Shown here: positions 35,023 through 47,503 of the stretch, one piece after another
Numbering within the stretch: position 1 is the stretch's first letter
Layout of the letters: every line of letters begins with the position of its first letter
NCBI RefSeq assembly: GCF_963583255.1
Contig: NC_084815.1
Coordinates: forward strand, 13,377,724 to 13,441,723
Direction of reading: 5' to 3'
DNA: 64,000 nt
DNA from: Pyrus communis
Taxonomy: Eukaryota; Streptophyta; Magnoliopsida; Rosales; Rosaceae
Position numbers and translations under genes: made by a program
Notes under the pieces: generated by a model
Told to the model about the DNA's origin: nothing
Databases searched by the model: none
The model's input: only the letters and a program-made list of their open reading frames with translations

Positions 35023-37681
35023 TAACACACCCCGACCCGATATGTCCACTAGGACTTCGAATCGAGCTATGTTGGCCAACACCTAGAAAGTGACGAAGCC
35101 ATAAAATGTAGTGATGTGGAAAATGTGAAGAAATTTAAACCTAAAAGTGCCTAAATATAAGAGTGCGCTGGTGAGCGGGAATAAACTCATTTCACACGTG
35201 ACATCAGAGCATAACTAATATACAGTAGAGTGGATAAAGATTATACCCTCATAAGTAGCCATAAATAATGAGATTCACTAAGAATCCTCGTCGATACAAC
35301 CATTCAGCAACTAAAACCTGGAGGGGCGAAAAATAAGGGTGAGTAGGTCTGAAAGTAAAGTTTTAATAAAAACCTTTTTGAAAACATTATAACCCCTCGC
35401 CATAAAATCTGTATAGTTTCCAGAAAATTGATAATACTACGTAAGTACGAAAATGAATGCACAAGCGCAGTAAAAACAGAAGCATACCATGCCACAATAT
35501 CTCAGCAATAATAAATGTAAACCAGGTGTGAGATCAGTCTAAACTAACATGTCAGTCGGAGTCACCTTAATGTGACCTGTACGATTGGACCTATTGCTCA
35601 TCAGTTTATGCTAGCACATGAGTTGGAGTCACCTAGTGTGACCTGTACGACATGCTGGGTGTAAATATGTATGATCTAGTGCTACGATCACGTGAAAGCT
35701 AGTGCTATGCGTCGATCAACTACGAGTCGGAACCATCTATTGTGTCCTGTACGACAAGTTGGCACCAAACTTGGATCCAAGGCGAGCGTGCGGTGCAGGA
35801 GGTGAACAATCACGTGATGGCTGTGCCCTGGTCCTTTGGAGCACTAACACCGAGGTGTAGCAATGATGAACTCTAAATGAATATATGCATGCTCATATAA
35901 TTAAACCATTTCAATCACATAATAACTCACCTGAACTTATTTGCGCCTCCGTATGATCATTTGGCATAACCACAAATCTCATCACAATGCAATATTTAAA
36001 TATAACACATCTAAATCATGGCATGCTATGCATAATCAATTTAAAACATTTTTGGAAAACCGTAAGGTGTATATATATATATACTATAAAAAGAAAAAAG
36101 ACCCACTCACTTGAAATTCGGGCTACAACTCCCTAGCACAAATATCGAGGCGTCACAAATGATCATCGCCTAGAATAAGTATCAAATCACATATCAGAAT
36201 TTTTATCGATAGAACACTTAACTTACATAAAACACATCCCCCAAGGACATTCTAGAATGATTTGAAACCCATTGACCAAAATTCAACCGTCAGTCAAAGG
36301 TCGGCAGTAAGGTCCATAACCCTACGTAACTCAATCCGAAAGATCCGCACCTCAAATTTCCTATCCGTAACTTCCGAAGATCCAAATTATGTTTTTAAAA
36401 CATCATACTAAGGTTTCATTACAATCCAACGGTTGGATCTCTGCCAATTGAAAATTCAAGTGTCGGTTAACGTTTTATTTTACTAAATTAACAATCCAAT
36501 TTGAGAAGATCCATACGTCGGATTCCCAATCCGTAAGTTTCCAAGGTTCTCAAATATTATGAATAATAACTTACTAAATTTTGGTGACGATCCAACGGTC
36601 GGATCGTCGATTCAAATAATGACCAAGTGGCGGACCTTAGCAAAATTGTACCCAAACAATGGAATTTCGTTAATTGGACTTCACATTTGGAATTAGGGCA
36701 TCCAAACTAGCCTAGGATGGGTAGGTGGGGTCTCAACCCACACGCTGCCACCACGCGCCACCGCAAAAGGTAGTTAGTCGCCCCACTCGCTGAAAAAATC
36801 AACTATTTCTAAAAATTCTCAAATTTCACTGGAATTAAATATCTCAATGAGTAGAGCAAGTTTTATACATTTGGCCAAGTCCAATTTGGCCCGGAAAAGC
36901 CCAATTTTAGCTCAAACCCGCCGGAAACCCTAAGGTGGGTGTTCTTCGATTCTTCTTCCTCGGTGTTCAAACGCCCCTACCACTGGTTAGGTCTAGTTCT
37001 TGGGTCTAAGGGAAGTTGGTTAAGGGTGGTGGAACTCGCCAGAAAGGCGAAATCGCCGTCGGGCACCTCCGGTGCTCCGGTGGAGTTCTTCACGGTTTAG
37101 GCCTTAAAAACCCTTGATTTTTGGTGGAGATGGAAGAGGAGAGGTTGAGGAAGAAATTGCAGGTGGAGGATGGATACAAATCACCTAAAAAATGGTGGAG
37201 ATTAGCTGGAATTTGGCCGGGTCGAAACTGGGCTTGTGGTGTGCACGGGTTGAAAGGGAAGGGGATAAGGTTCTTCTCTCTCCTTCCTGATTGGCTGATC
37301 CCTCCCTCTCATTTCTAATTGGTCCTCCTTCTAACATATCTAATTGGTCACTTAAAACAAAATAGCTGATTGATCCCTTTATTCTTGCTTAAAATCTGAT
37401 TGGTTTCTTTTCCACGAGGTGGGAGTTCAATTTATTTATAACTAAACTTTAAATAAACAATTTCAAACGTCCGTAACTATACCGTTATAATTCAGAATTG
37501 CAAACAGTTTTCGCCTATGCGTTCGTAGTGATGAGTACTACGAGGATACACTAAAAGAATGAGTCTTAAGTTTCTTTAACTGATGGTCAACGAAAGTCAA
37601 AATCTTTGCCTCTAGGAGCATTTTTCGTAAAACCACTATTTTAAAATTTATAAAATTTAAAATTAGGGACGGGTTGTCACA
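35023..37681 (-). mobile_element. Solo LTR of a 2.7-kb LTR family, minus orientation
   Basis: 2659 bp. On the minus strand it starts TGTGACAACCCGTCCC and ends GGTCGGGGTGTGTTA. It aligns along its length with the plus-oriented copy at 39902-43750; for example both contain GGATCCAACGGT/ACCGTTGGATC-like blocks, CGGATTCCCAATCCG/CGGAATCC, and an AT microsatellite at the matching place. TGGT/TGGTT on both sides (35019-35023; 37682-37686) fits a TSD with an eroded terminus. No internal domain. Confidence 0.82.
36070..36084. repeat. (TA)n microsatellite in the LTR
   Basis: A short TATATATATATATAC tract at the position homologous to the longer AT run at 42675-42700 in the other copy of this LTR family. 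Confidence 0.8.
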
Positions 37682-40600
37682 TGGTTGTTTGGTTTGGTAA
37701 AGTTAAGATCACAATTTGGGGTGCTGCCTTCAATTTCAGCCTAATTAGGAAAATTGTATTCCTTCTGTGTTTCTATCGTTACTATTCAATGTATACATGC
37801 TAATGTTGTTAAAATCATAATCTTCGTCTTAGTTTGTTTGTAATTTATGCTTTTGACTTTTTTCCCCTTTTTCTGCTTTAATGAATTGTAAAGCAACATG
37901 CAGTTGAGGCCTGTACAACTGACATGGACTACGAGATCATACCTTCCAAAATCGAAGCTGGTGGTTGTTATGAAATCATGGATTTTCATGTGAATAGAAT
38001 GAGAGGTCAATATAGAGTTGTCCTGCATAATACTCAAGTTGTGTTCATTGGAAGAACAACTTTAAAAAAACTGACGAGTGTATTCCCACCCATCCCTCGA
38101 CATTGATTTTACTTGCAAGATTATAACAGTCTTTATCCGCGGCTGTAGGGTTGATATTCTAACAGGTAATAATAATAGATATATTATATGTATTAAAACA
38201 TTTGTCTTTATTTTTTAAAGGAATTTTGGCAGTCTAACTATATTTATTTGTTAAATTACGAGATATCATGGGTCGTATAACTACTGTACAACATCTGGAA
38301 CAGAAACAAGTTAATCAAAGAATTGAATGCAAGTGTGATGCAATCATTCAGAATATCAGGTTACTTCTTCTTTTTCAATATTGTATAAATTATTTTGCAT
38401 ATGTATTATATTAACAATAAACCAAGGTTTAAATATTCTCTGACAATTCTATATTATTAAACAATTATATCATGTTCATAATATTAACTTGATAGCTATT
38501 AATAGAAAAGTTAACACATTTTTCACCACCTCTTCATTTTTTTTTTCCAAATTAACTTTTCCTGCAAGAGAAAAGAGTTGAGAGTCACGTTATGGACAGA
38601 TGTTACACAAACTTTTTCTTCTTTATCAGCTCAAGCATTCAACCCACTGGTCATGATTGTTTTGACAAGTTTGAAAGTAAAGCTGTACCTAGGTATTTAA
38701 TTTGATTAAAAACCAATCTATTTAGTCTTTTTTTTTTCTTTTTTTTTAATTATTATTACGTTGAAATATTTTTTAATTTAGACTCTCTCAGTGTTTTATT
38801 ATGGAGCAGCTTAAACATATTTACGGTCTTCGATATGGAACCCGTGTTCATATTTTTGGTTTACAAATCCATAGTTGTCATCACAATTCTAACTACAATT
38901 GTTATTTTTTCTTGCTACTTTGTGATAGTTTTACTTTCGATTCAGTGATTTCTTTGTCTCTGAGTAATTGACATAGAAGTATTACACTGTTTAGGTGCTT
39001 ATTAACTATAGTTAATCATTTTCTTGGTTTAGTTAACTTTCTGTGCAGTTGTAAATACAAATTGAAATGCTGCTGATCTAATCAGTTGTTGCCTAGCATG
39101 TTATAATTATTTAGACAGGCATTAACTTTTGTGAGACAATTTTTATTTCGTTTTTAAAGTTATATAAACGTGTTTAAAGTGTCCGTTAATATTTTCTTCT
39201 TGCTTTTTACATTATTTTTTCAAAGTGTAGATAACATTGTCTTGAACAGTACTGGTTCTTCGCTCTTCTTCATTGATCCAGACATTGTAAAAGTGAATGC
39301 TTACAAATCTGTATGAGTGTATTTACAATTTTTAACGTAAAGTAAAAACGTATTCATTATTTTTGTAATAAAAGGCATGTTATTTTCATCAAGAACTCAA
39401 ATAATATTACATTTTAAATCTTGCAGGTTTGCCAATTGCACAGAGGCTATAAAAAAAATTGCCACCCTCTTCAAAACGGGCCAATGAAGCTGAAGTCTTG
39501 CAGGCTGCCAAGAAAGTAATCCTCGAGGAATTAGCTTTTCTAGATCCAGATTTACACAAGGTATAAAAGCTTTTACATCTCTTTATCTTTTAAAAAAAAA
39601 AATCCATAACTACATTTTTATATCTTTGGTTAAAACTATATATATTTTCAATTATCTTTATACAAATCTTTGTTAAAATATGTTACAGGATGATACATTT
39701 TTGTGCAAAGCGTCTGTAAAGCGTTTTGATACACGCTATGATTGGTGGTATAGCGCTTGCTTAAATTGTGCCAAACAAATGCAAAAGGATCCGACAACTG
39801 GGCAATTGGTTTGTCAAAAACATGGAAGCCAGATTCCGACTGCTTGGTAATATCTAAAATGCTATAGTTTAGTTTTGTTATTTGTCATTTAAAAAATTTG
39901 CTGTAACGACCCGTCCCCAAAAACTACGGTTTTTATAATTTTATAATGTGAAATTTTGAAAATGCCCTTCGAGTCAAATGCATTGACTTTTGTTGACCGC
40001 CTTGTTGAGTCATGTAAGATCCGTTTTCTTGGTGTACCCTCGTAGTACTCGTCGCTACGAATGCGTGGGCGCAAACGGAACATAATTTGGAGTTATAACA
40101 AAGGAGTTATTAACAAATGAAGTTGAGGGCAAAATTGTAAATTTATTATTTTCTGGAATGCTCCAGATTTTTGGAGCAAAATCTGGAAAGCCACGTGTGT
40201 GGCCCAGATTAAGGGGAAGAAAAGATTGACGGTGGAGATGAAATATAAAGGAGAGAAAGGAGGGGCGGGACGCCGAATCAGAAGAGGGGATAGAAAAGAG
40301 AGAACCAATGAGAAAGAGAAGAAAGGAAGGGAAGGAAGAGAAGAGGGGGGCACGGGATCATGGATCCCTCGCCCAAAATCATGACCTAACCCGTATTCTG
40401 GCAACTTCCCGTCGCCTTTCGACCATTTTACCAACGATTTGGACCGATCTACCACTCCCAATCATCATCTAGCCTATCCCTCTTCCATTTCCACCCCAAA
40501 TTAGGAGAATTTTGGTGGTAGTTTTGGGGAAAACCCAATGGTAGGGTGTGTAGGTGTACGGTGGCGAATCCCCAAAGTGTGAAGCTAACACAACCAATTA

Positions 40601-41063
40601 CCACCACCAATAGGCTTTACTAAACCTCAGGAACAAAGCCCGAGCAGCGGAGGAGGCATCAGAGCAAGTATGGAGGTCGAATCGAGGACACCCAAACATT
40701 AGGGTTTCCAGCAAGTTCGAGTGAAATTAGGGCATTTCCCGGCCAAATTGGCCTTGGTCACAGGTATGAAACTTGCTCTACTCATTGAGATCTACATTTA
40801 TGTGAAATTTGGTAATTTTTGGAGCTGGTCGAAAAATTAGGTTTCCATTTGTCGGAAACCGCCACCCACGGTAGAGCGTGCCTAGTGGGCCGCCGATGTT
40901 ATTTTACGCCAAATTGATATCTTGACCTCAGATTTGATATATGTATGATGTGATTTAATTATTGTGAACCTAGTTTGATTAAGGTACATCACTTGATTAT
41001 TATATGATTCAACGATCCAACCATTAGATCGTCACCAAACTTTAATGCATTGTAGAACGTAAT

Positions 41064-42191
41064 TGTTTGGGCCCAAAATAATATTGCTGGGCCGAGCAGC
41101 AGGATGTGCTCGGCCCAAGGCTGTGTCAAATACTATGGGCCGAATGATAAATCCTGGACCAGTTGGCAGGGTCGGACAAGTCCTATCCTGAGTAGTCCAG
41201 ATAAACAGAAAGGGTCGAGGAAGTCCTGGTACGACCTGGATTCCCGACCGGCAAAGAATAAAGCCTCGAAAGGGGGGAAAGTTCAGAAACCCAGTGGGAA
41301 TAGGTGTGTTCGAGTTAGAGTTGAAACGGGACAAGGACTCCCAATCCAGATCAGGATGCAAAACGGTCTCAAGGAATGGGGTGCTATAAATACAAGAAAT
41401 CGCGCAACAGAAAAACTCCTTCAATCCAGCATACAATTGCCCTGCGCAAAACCTCTCAAGTACCTTGAGATTTTTCCTTTTCTTTTTCTGCCGACATACC
41501 TTCAATTTGGATAAACAGCAATGTGGAGGCACCCGGCGAGCACCTTCAGTTTGGATAAACAGCATTGCTGCCGCAGAATCAGTTGACCGAGAAGCACCTT
41601 CAGTTTGGATAAACAGCACTGCGTCGAGGCCGACCGATTACCTATCTAAGTCTCGGCCGAGAAGGGTTTTCAAACCCTTATTGGTAGAGGTCACCTTGCT
41701 AGCCTTCTCGGCATAGTCAGGTGTTACGATTTACGTTACTCGGCGTACTGGACGCCGAGTGATTTTATGATTGGATATTCGCAAGTAAGTTTCAGGGTTC
41801 GGCATTCCGACGGCCGAACTACATTTACCATCAAGACATACATCACGTTTGAGTACCTGTGCCCATACAGTTTGGTCTCGATTCGACGTGCTTATTCTCT
41901 TACGAATATAATCACAGTGACCGAATCAGGCTCCGACGATTTGTGAACTCCGCAGAATTAGTAGCCTTGTCTTCAGGCTATAGAACCCAGAGACCGAGAT
42001 GGTTCCTTCCTCGGTCGCAATCGCAAGAAAGAGAAGTCAACGACGCGCTCAACGCAACATCAACGAATTTTACTCCTCGGTCGAGCTCGGCCGACGAGTT
42101 GGCACGCCCCGCATTCAACCGAAGGACGTAGTTAGCTTATTAGTTACTCGGCCTGCGCGCCACGTAGGTTTTTGTAATTTTAGAGTCAACA
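41064..42191 (+). mobile_element. Second solo LTR nested in the first
   Basis: 1128 bp from TGTTTGGGCCC to GAGTCAACA with a perfect 5-bp TSD GTAAT (41059-41063 and 42192-42196). The uninterrupted sister LTR at 35023-37681 runs straight through the site, confirming an insertion. It contains a TATA-like GGTGCTATAAATACA near 41390 and is notably richer in G+C and CpG (CTCGGCC motifs) than the host LTR. Confidence 0.9.
41499..41625 (+). repeat. Three-copy 24-bp repeat in the nested LTR
   Basis: ACCTTCA(A/G)TTTGGATAAACAGCA-type units occur three times (about 41500, 41542 and 41599), spaced 42 and 57 bp apart, just downstream of the presumed LTR transcription start. Confidence 0.8.
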
Positions 42192-42666
42192 GTAATATTT
42201 GAGGATAGGTGTAACTTACGGATCAGGAATCCGACGTACGGATCTTCCCGAATTGGATTTGTTAGTTCATAAAATAAAACGTTGACCGCCACTTGAATTT
42301 GCAATTGGCAGAGATCCAACTGTTGGACCGTAATGAAACTTTAGTATGATCTTTTCGAAGCATAATGTGGATCTTTGGAAGTTACGGATCGGAAATCTGA
42401 GGTGCGGATCTTCCGGATCGAGTTACGTAGGGTTGTGGACCCTACAGTCGACCTTTAATTGATGGTTGACTTTTGGTCAATGGGTTTCAAATCATTCTAA
42501 AACAACCTTGGGGATGTGTTTTACGTAAGTTATATGTTCTATTGATAAGAATTCTAAGTTGTGAATTGATATTTGTTCTAGGTGACGATTGTTCGTGACG
42601 CCTTCATTTTCGTGCTGGGGAGTTGTAGCGCGGACCCCAGGTGAGTGAGTCTTTTTCCTTTTTATA

Positions 42667-42674
<8 letters not shown>

Positions 42675-42699
<25 letters not shown>

Positions 42700-42700
42700 A
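42675..42700. repeat. (AT)n microsatellite in the LTR
   Basis: About 12 AT units; homologous in position to 36070-36084. Confidence 0.85.
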
Positions 42701-45062
42701 ACTTTACGGTTTCCAAAAATGTTTTTTTATATGGAACTATGCTTTACTTGCCATGTTGTAAATAAGTTACATTTTAAATATTGCATTGTTACACTTGTGA
42801 ATTGTATTGTGTGATGTTGCGGAGACTCAGGTAAGCTTCAGGTGAGTATTATGCGATTGAATGGGTTGTATTGCATTGGTATGCACGCATTTATTTAGAG
42901 CTCATCATGGTTGCACCCCGGTATTAGTGCTCCCGCCTAGAGCTAGGGCCAGCCTTCACGTGATTGTTCATCTCCCGCACCGCACGCTTACCTTGGATCC
43001 AAGTCTGGTGCTAGCTTGTCGTATAGACCACAATAGGTGGTTCCGACTCGTAGGTGACCCGCGATTTATCGCACAGCTTTCACGAGATCATAGCACTTGA
43101 GCGTACATATTTATACGCAGCCTATCGTACAGGTCATACTAGGTGACTCCGACTCGTGTGCTAGCCTAGATTGATGAGCTACAGGTCTAGTCATACAAGT
43201 CACGTTAGGTGACTCCAACTGGCATACTATTTTATATTGGTTTCACACCTAACTTACATTTATTATTGCTGAGATATTATGACATGGCATACTTCAGTTT
43301 TCGCTGCTCTTGTGCATTGGTTTTTATACCTATGTAGTAGTATTATTTTTTGGAAATTATACGGGTTTTACGGCGAGGGGTTATAACGCTTTCAAAAGGT
43401 TTTTTTATTAAAACTTTATTTTTAGGCCCACTCACCTTGGTTTTTCGCCCTTCCGGGTGTTAGTAGCAGAGTTTTTGTACCGACAAGGATTATTGGTAAA
43501 TCTTGGTGTAGGCGATTATCATCAATGGTATAATTCTCACCCTATTTTACTGTACTTATGCTCTGTCATCACATGTGAAATGGGTTCATACCCGCTCACC
43601 ACGTACTCTTGTATTTAGGCACTTTTAGGTTTAAATTTATTCACACCTTCCACATCCATACAATTTATGGTTTCATCACCTTCCAGGTGTCGGCCAACAT
43701 AGCTCGATTCGGAGTCCTAGTAGACATCCCAGGTCGGGCCGGGTGTGTCATTTGCTATGTCTATTTTATTTTATTTTATTTTTGCAACTTCTAACAGTAT
43801 GGTCGATCACGTAATTGTTTGCTGATTTAATATAGATAATATTGCACGTTTAACAGATTGGTATAAAACATTCAAACCTTTTAAAATATTGTCCAAAACT
43901 GTAAACCCTTAAAAAAAATTCAAAAGTTAATCATCTACTCCCTTTGAAAATACATGAACTCAACCTATGTTCCAATTTTTTACCATGTTTGTCTGCACAT
44001 AATATTTGTATCGTTATGTAAAGTAATTTTGGGTGTTTAAAACACCTGGACAAAATCATATTCACCTATATGTTATTCAACATAAAATTACTATGTGTAT
44101 GCACATTTTATCCCATCGTACTTAGTCATTTGTCACAGCTCTAGGTTTTACTGATTCTGCTTTCATGTACAACCCGACTTGGAAAGGCTAATCATAGTTT
44201 TTATACACAGGTACAAAGTCAACTTAGTTCTTGAAGATGAAACTAATGAAACAAATGCTTTGATACTTGGTAAATCTGGTGAAAAGTTATCTGGCACAAG
44301 CTGCAAAGATTTAGTGATGAATCAAAGATTGATGGATCAACAGCAACTCCCAAATGAAGTATTGAGGTTGATAGGACAAAAGAAAAAATTTCATCCGCGG
44401 TTTGGAACTAGGAAAAATAATTTGAATACGAATGATCTTCTGATTTCCAATGTTTCTGAAGACACATTCATGCAACCAACAACTCCACAGGCCTTGCTAA
44501 TGGAAATTACAGTATCTTCCACAACGGTTTCATCTTCTACTTCCACACCTGAGACAACTGCCCAATTGCATAAACAAAAAAGGGAATCAGTCAGGTCTCT
44601 TTTTAGCAGCAGTGAACAAAGGTTATAACTTACCGAACAATTTTTTTACGATGTTCAGGTTTTTAACCATCATGCATTCATTTTTGTTTATCTTGCTTTT
44701 GCATTTAAATTAGTGACGTGGAAGAAAATTCAGAAGAAAATCCAAAAGACTTTGATGAAGTTCCAATCAAATTGTTGAAAAAAAAAAAAAAAAAATCATC
44801 ACCGATTTGTACAAAGACAGATCCTCTTGCTTTAAAAAAAGACTTGGTAAATATCATTTATCCTTATTTTTACTTTCGGTGTAAATTTATTCAAAAATAA
44901 ATTTGCCACATTGATCTATATGTTTACTTTTCATTTTTCTTTGTCTAGGTTGCTTTCCCAGTGGTGAAAATACTTGACCAAAACGTCAGTTGTTCCAGTC
45001 ATCAAATTTACAGTCCTTTCTCAATATATGTATCAAACATCTCTAATATTTTGGCCATGTAA

Positions 45063-45788
45063 ATAGCTCTCTCTAATCTAGACAGCACAATATTTTTTGG
45101 TACGTAAATAATTCTGTCTAACCTAGGGAGCATAATATTTTTTGCATGTAAATAGTCCAGCACTATACAATCTTTAGTATCTAAGTGCTTTGGTGCAGCA
45201 CAATGGATGACTCTAATATTTTTTGTATGTAGATTACCAAACATTTTGCAATCTTTTACCCTACAGATTGCATAAACTAAGCATTTTATGTATTAAAATT
45301 TTCGATCCTTTTGATTGTAAATAATTTTAATGCTGTTACACTATTTTTACATGTTTCAAGCCCAGTGTCTGGTGCAATTGTTAATCCTGTAGCAACGCGT
45401 GGACAAAGTTTTCTAGTGATTTCTATGTTTGATTCTCTCCTCTAACATTATTCCTATATTAAAATTACATTTCACGTGATAAAGATTGTCTGTTGCAATA
45501 TTGATTTGGTTCTCCCTGGATTCCTTACAAGAAATCTTGAATTAAATAAAGATAGTCTGTTGCGGTGATTTAATCGTCAAGTTGCATTACCTTATAGTTG
45601 AATTCATACAATACGTAGATTAAGTAAATCCCATAAGCAACAATCAGTGCATTGACCACAGGCTTGATTGGGAATCTCTAAGCTCTCAAATGAATTGTTT
45701 TTCGTCTATTCCCGATAATTACTAGTATAAAGGTCAAATTTCTCAATCAAGCTAGGCACAGTCGCTATACCTCTTCTTCTCAATCAAA
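45063..45788. other. Intergenic DNA and P450 promoter region
   Basis: No other gene recognised. It includes short repeated blocks GTAAATA(G/A)(C/T)TC...GCACAATATTTTT (45058-45150). The right end is the upstream region of the P450 pseudogene. Confidence 0.4.
45726..45731 (+). promoter_or_regulatory. Probable TATA box of the P450 pseudogene
   Basis: TATAAA in context ACTAGTATAAAGGTC, 58 bp before the P450 start codon; the short spacing fits a short 5' UTR. Confidence 0.5.
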
Positions 45789-46328
45789 ATGGTAAGAGCT
45801 TCTCAAATGTCGCTAATGTTCGAGATCCAAATTTCTTTCCTTGCTGTAATATTTACTTGTCTGGTCGCCCCAGGTATCCTTGTTATATACTGGATGAGGC
45901 ACACTACCAGTACAACTGTTAGGCTACCCCCCGGACCATGGAAGCTGCCTCTCGTCGGAAACTTGCATCAAATGGCTGCCAGCTCTTTATCCCATCGCTG
46001 CATGGCAGACTTAGCCAACAAGTACGGCCCTGTCATGCACCTAAAACTGGGACAACTCTCGGCCATAGTCATTTCATCGCTTGAATTTGTTCAAGAGGTG
46101 TTGAAGACGCATGATGTTGCTTTCTCACAACGGCCAACGTTTCTTGCTGCTGAAATCGTGAGCTATAATTGTTCAAGTCTCATATTTTCTCCTTTTAATG
46201 ATTTTTGGAGACAAATGCAAAAGATTTGCGTGCTGGAGCTCCTAAGTGCAAAACGCGTAGAGTCATTTGCATCAATAAGACTAGAAGTGGCATCAAATCT
46301 TGTTCAATCAATTTCCTTATCAGTGGGT

Positions 46329-46782
46329 TGTTGGAAATTTTGAGTAGAAATTTCATTGTTCCACATTGGTCACTACCAAAAGGTTTCCTCACTTTATAAG
46401 GCTTTGTCCCTTATAGAAAGTGATTGGAGTGATAAACCTTGGACAACAAAATTGGGTTCACCTTTGGAGTTGGGCTTTGGAATATACTAATTCATTAATA
46501 ATTAATACCCTATAATTAATTATCAAAAGATGGGCTTAGGGCTCGGGCTTTAATAATTAAATATTTTAATTAATTATTTTCGGATTTAATTAATTTTGAA
46601 TTTAATTAATTAATTAATTTTATTATTATTTGATGAAAGAATGCAAAGCAAAGCACCCCTATGGAGAATATGTCTCCCAACAGACACATCACATTCTCAT
46701 ACCTGTTACGAACAGGCATACACCTACTATATATACATCCATCTACATGACATTTAGAACATCGAAAATATCAAATTCTTTT
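46329..46782 (+). repeat. Truncated 5' LTR of the P450-inserted copia element
   Basis: Collinear with the 3' LTR (48117-48295 and 49086-49410) until AAATATCAAATTCTT, after which the sequence switches to pol. It therefore lacks the last ~300 bp of the LTR. Confidence 0.85.
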
Positions 46783-46783
46783 G

Positions 46784-47503
46784 ATGTTGGATGCAAGTCG
46801 AAGAAAAATAAAGGCAATGTCATATCTCAACTTGAATATTCTCAAGTAATTGGAAGTCTAATGTACTTGATGAATTCAACTAGGCCCGACTTAGCTTATG
46901 CAGTAAGTAGGCTTACTAGGTATACAAGTAATTCGGCACAAGAGCATTGGGATGCTTTAGTAAGAGTGTTAAGGTATTTGAAAAATACACTTGGCTATGG
47001 ATTACACTACGCAAAGTATCCACCTGTTGTAGAAGGCTTTAGTGATGCTAATTGGATTTCTAGCACTACAGAATCCAAGTCGACAAGTGGATATGTTTTT
47101 ACCTTGGGAGGTGCAGCAATATCTTGGAAATCCTCTAAACAGAAATGTATAGCTCGTTCCACCATGGAGTCAGAGTTTATAGCTTTAGACTTGGCTAGAG
47201 AAGAAGCCAAATGGCTTAAACATTTTCTGGAGGATATTCCAGTATGGCCAAAGCCTGTAACTGCTATATGTATACACTGTGATAGTATGGCTGCGCAATC
47301 AAGGGCAAAGTCATGTATATAATGGAAAGTCGCGACATATCAAGCGTCGGCATAATACTCTTAAGAAGTTGCTCTCCAATGGAATAATATCCATTGATTA
47401 TGTGAAGTCAAAGGAAAATATAGTTGATCCCTTGATAAAAGGTCTACCAAGAGAGCAAATATTATTTACATCAAGGGGAATGGGTCTCAAGCCAATTCAA
47501 TGA
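46784..47503 (+). pseudogene. Copia RT C-terminus and RNase H
   Basis: An open stretch with [60 protein letters not shown], then RNase [41 protein letters not shown] and [14 protein letters not shown] frameshift near 47315 precedes [20 protein letters not shown] and VKSKENIVDPLIKGLPRE. The reading frame is less decayed than the 5177-13656 element, suggesting a younger insertion. Confidence 0.88.

Larger units (their letters stand above)
39902..43750 (+). mobile_element. Solo LTR of the 2.7-kb family, plus orientation, in RPA-like intron
   Basis: Starts TGTAACGACCCGTCCCC, ends CCGGGTGTGTCA, and is flanked by a perfect 5-bp TSD TTTGC (39897-39901 and 43751-43755). It is 3849 bp long, but 1133 bp of that are a nested insertion with its TSD (41064-42196). 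The rest, about 2.7 kb, equals the inverted copy at 35023-37681. No retroviral genes inside; long ORFs on either strand here are incidental. Confidence 0.9.
37915..45062 (+). pseudogene. Replication protein A large-subunit (RPA70)-like locus, decayed
   Basis: RPA70 is the single-stranded-DNA-binding subunit of RPA. Exon-like blocks: about 37915-38170, 38263-38359, 38571-38692, 39231-39310, 39427-39560, 39689-39846, 44211-44621, 44714-44846 and 44949-45062. The first gives VVFIGRTTLKKLTSVFPPIP; later blocks give KELRVTLWTDVTQTF (OB-fold), STGSSLFFIDPDIVKVNAY, and a zinc-ribbon region with SACLNC and VCQKHG. The exon ending 39846 joins in frame to the one at 44211 (W-Y-K-V-N-L-V-L-E-D). Damage: TGA at 38104, frame break near 38150, and a 1-nt loss in the A-run near 39450. 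The intron at 39847-44210 contains a 3.85-kb solo LTR insertion. It could be a dispersed or Helitron-derived RPA copy rather than the essential gene. The upstream part is cut by the LTR at 35023-37681. Confidence 0.72.

Noticed and set aside
41032..41619. 195-codon minus-strand ORF
   Set aside because: It lies wholly in the two nested LTRs (TSD-bounded), follows their repeat structure and matches no protein family I recognise.
37681..45062. Helitron carrying the RPA-like exons
   Set aside because: RPA-like proteins occur in some plant Helitrons, but I could not find a Rep/helicase domain, a TC start, or a hairpin plus CTRR end; kept as an alternative only.
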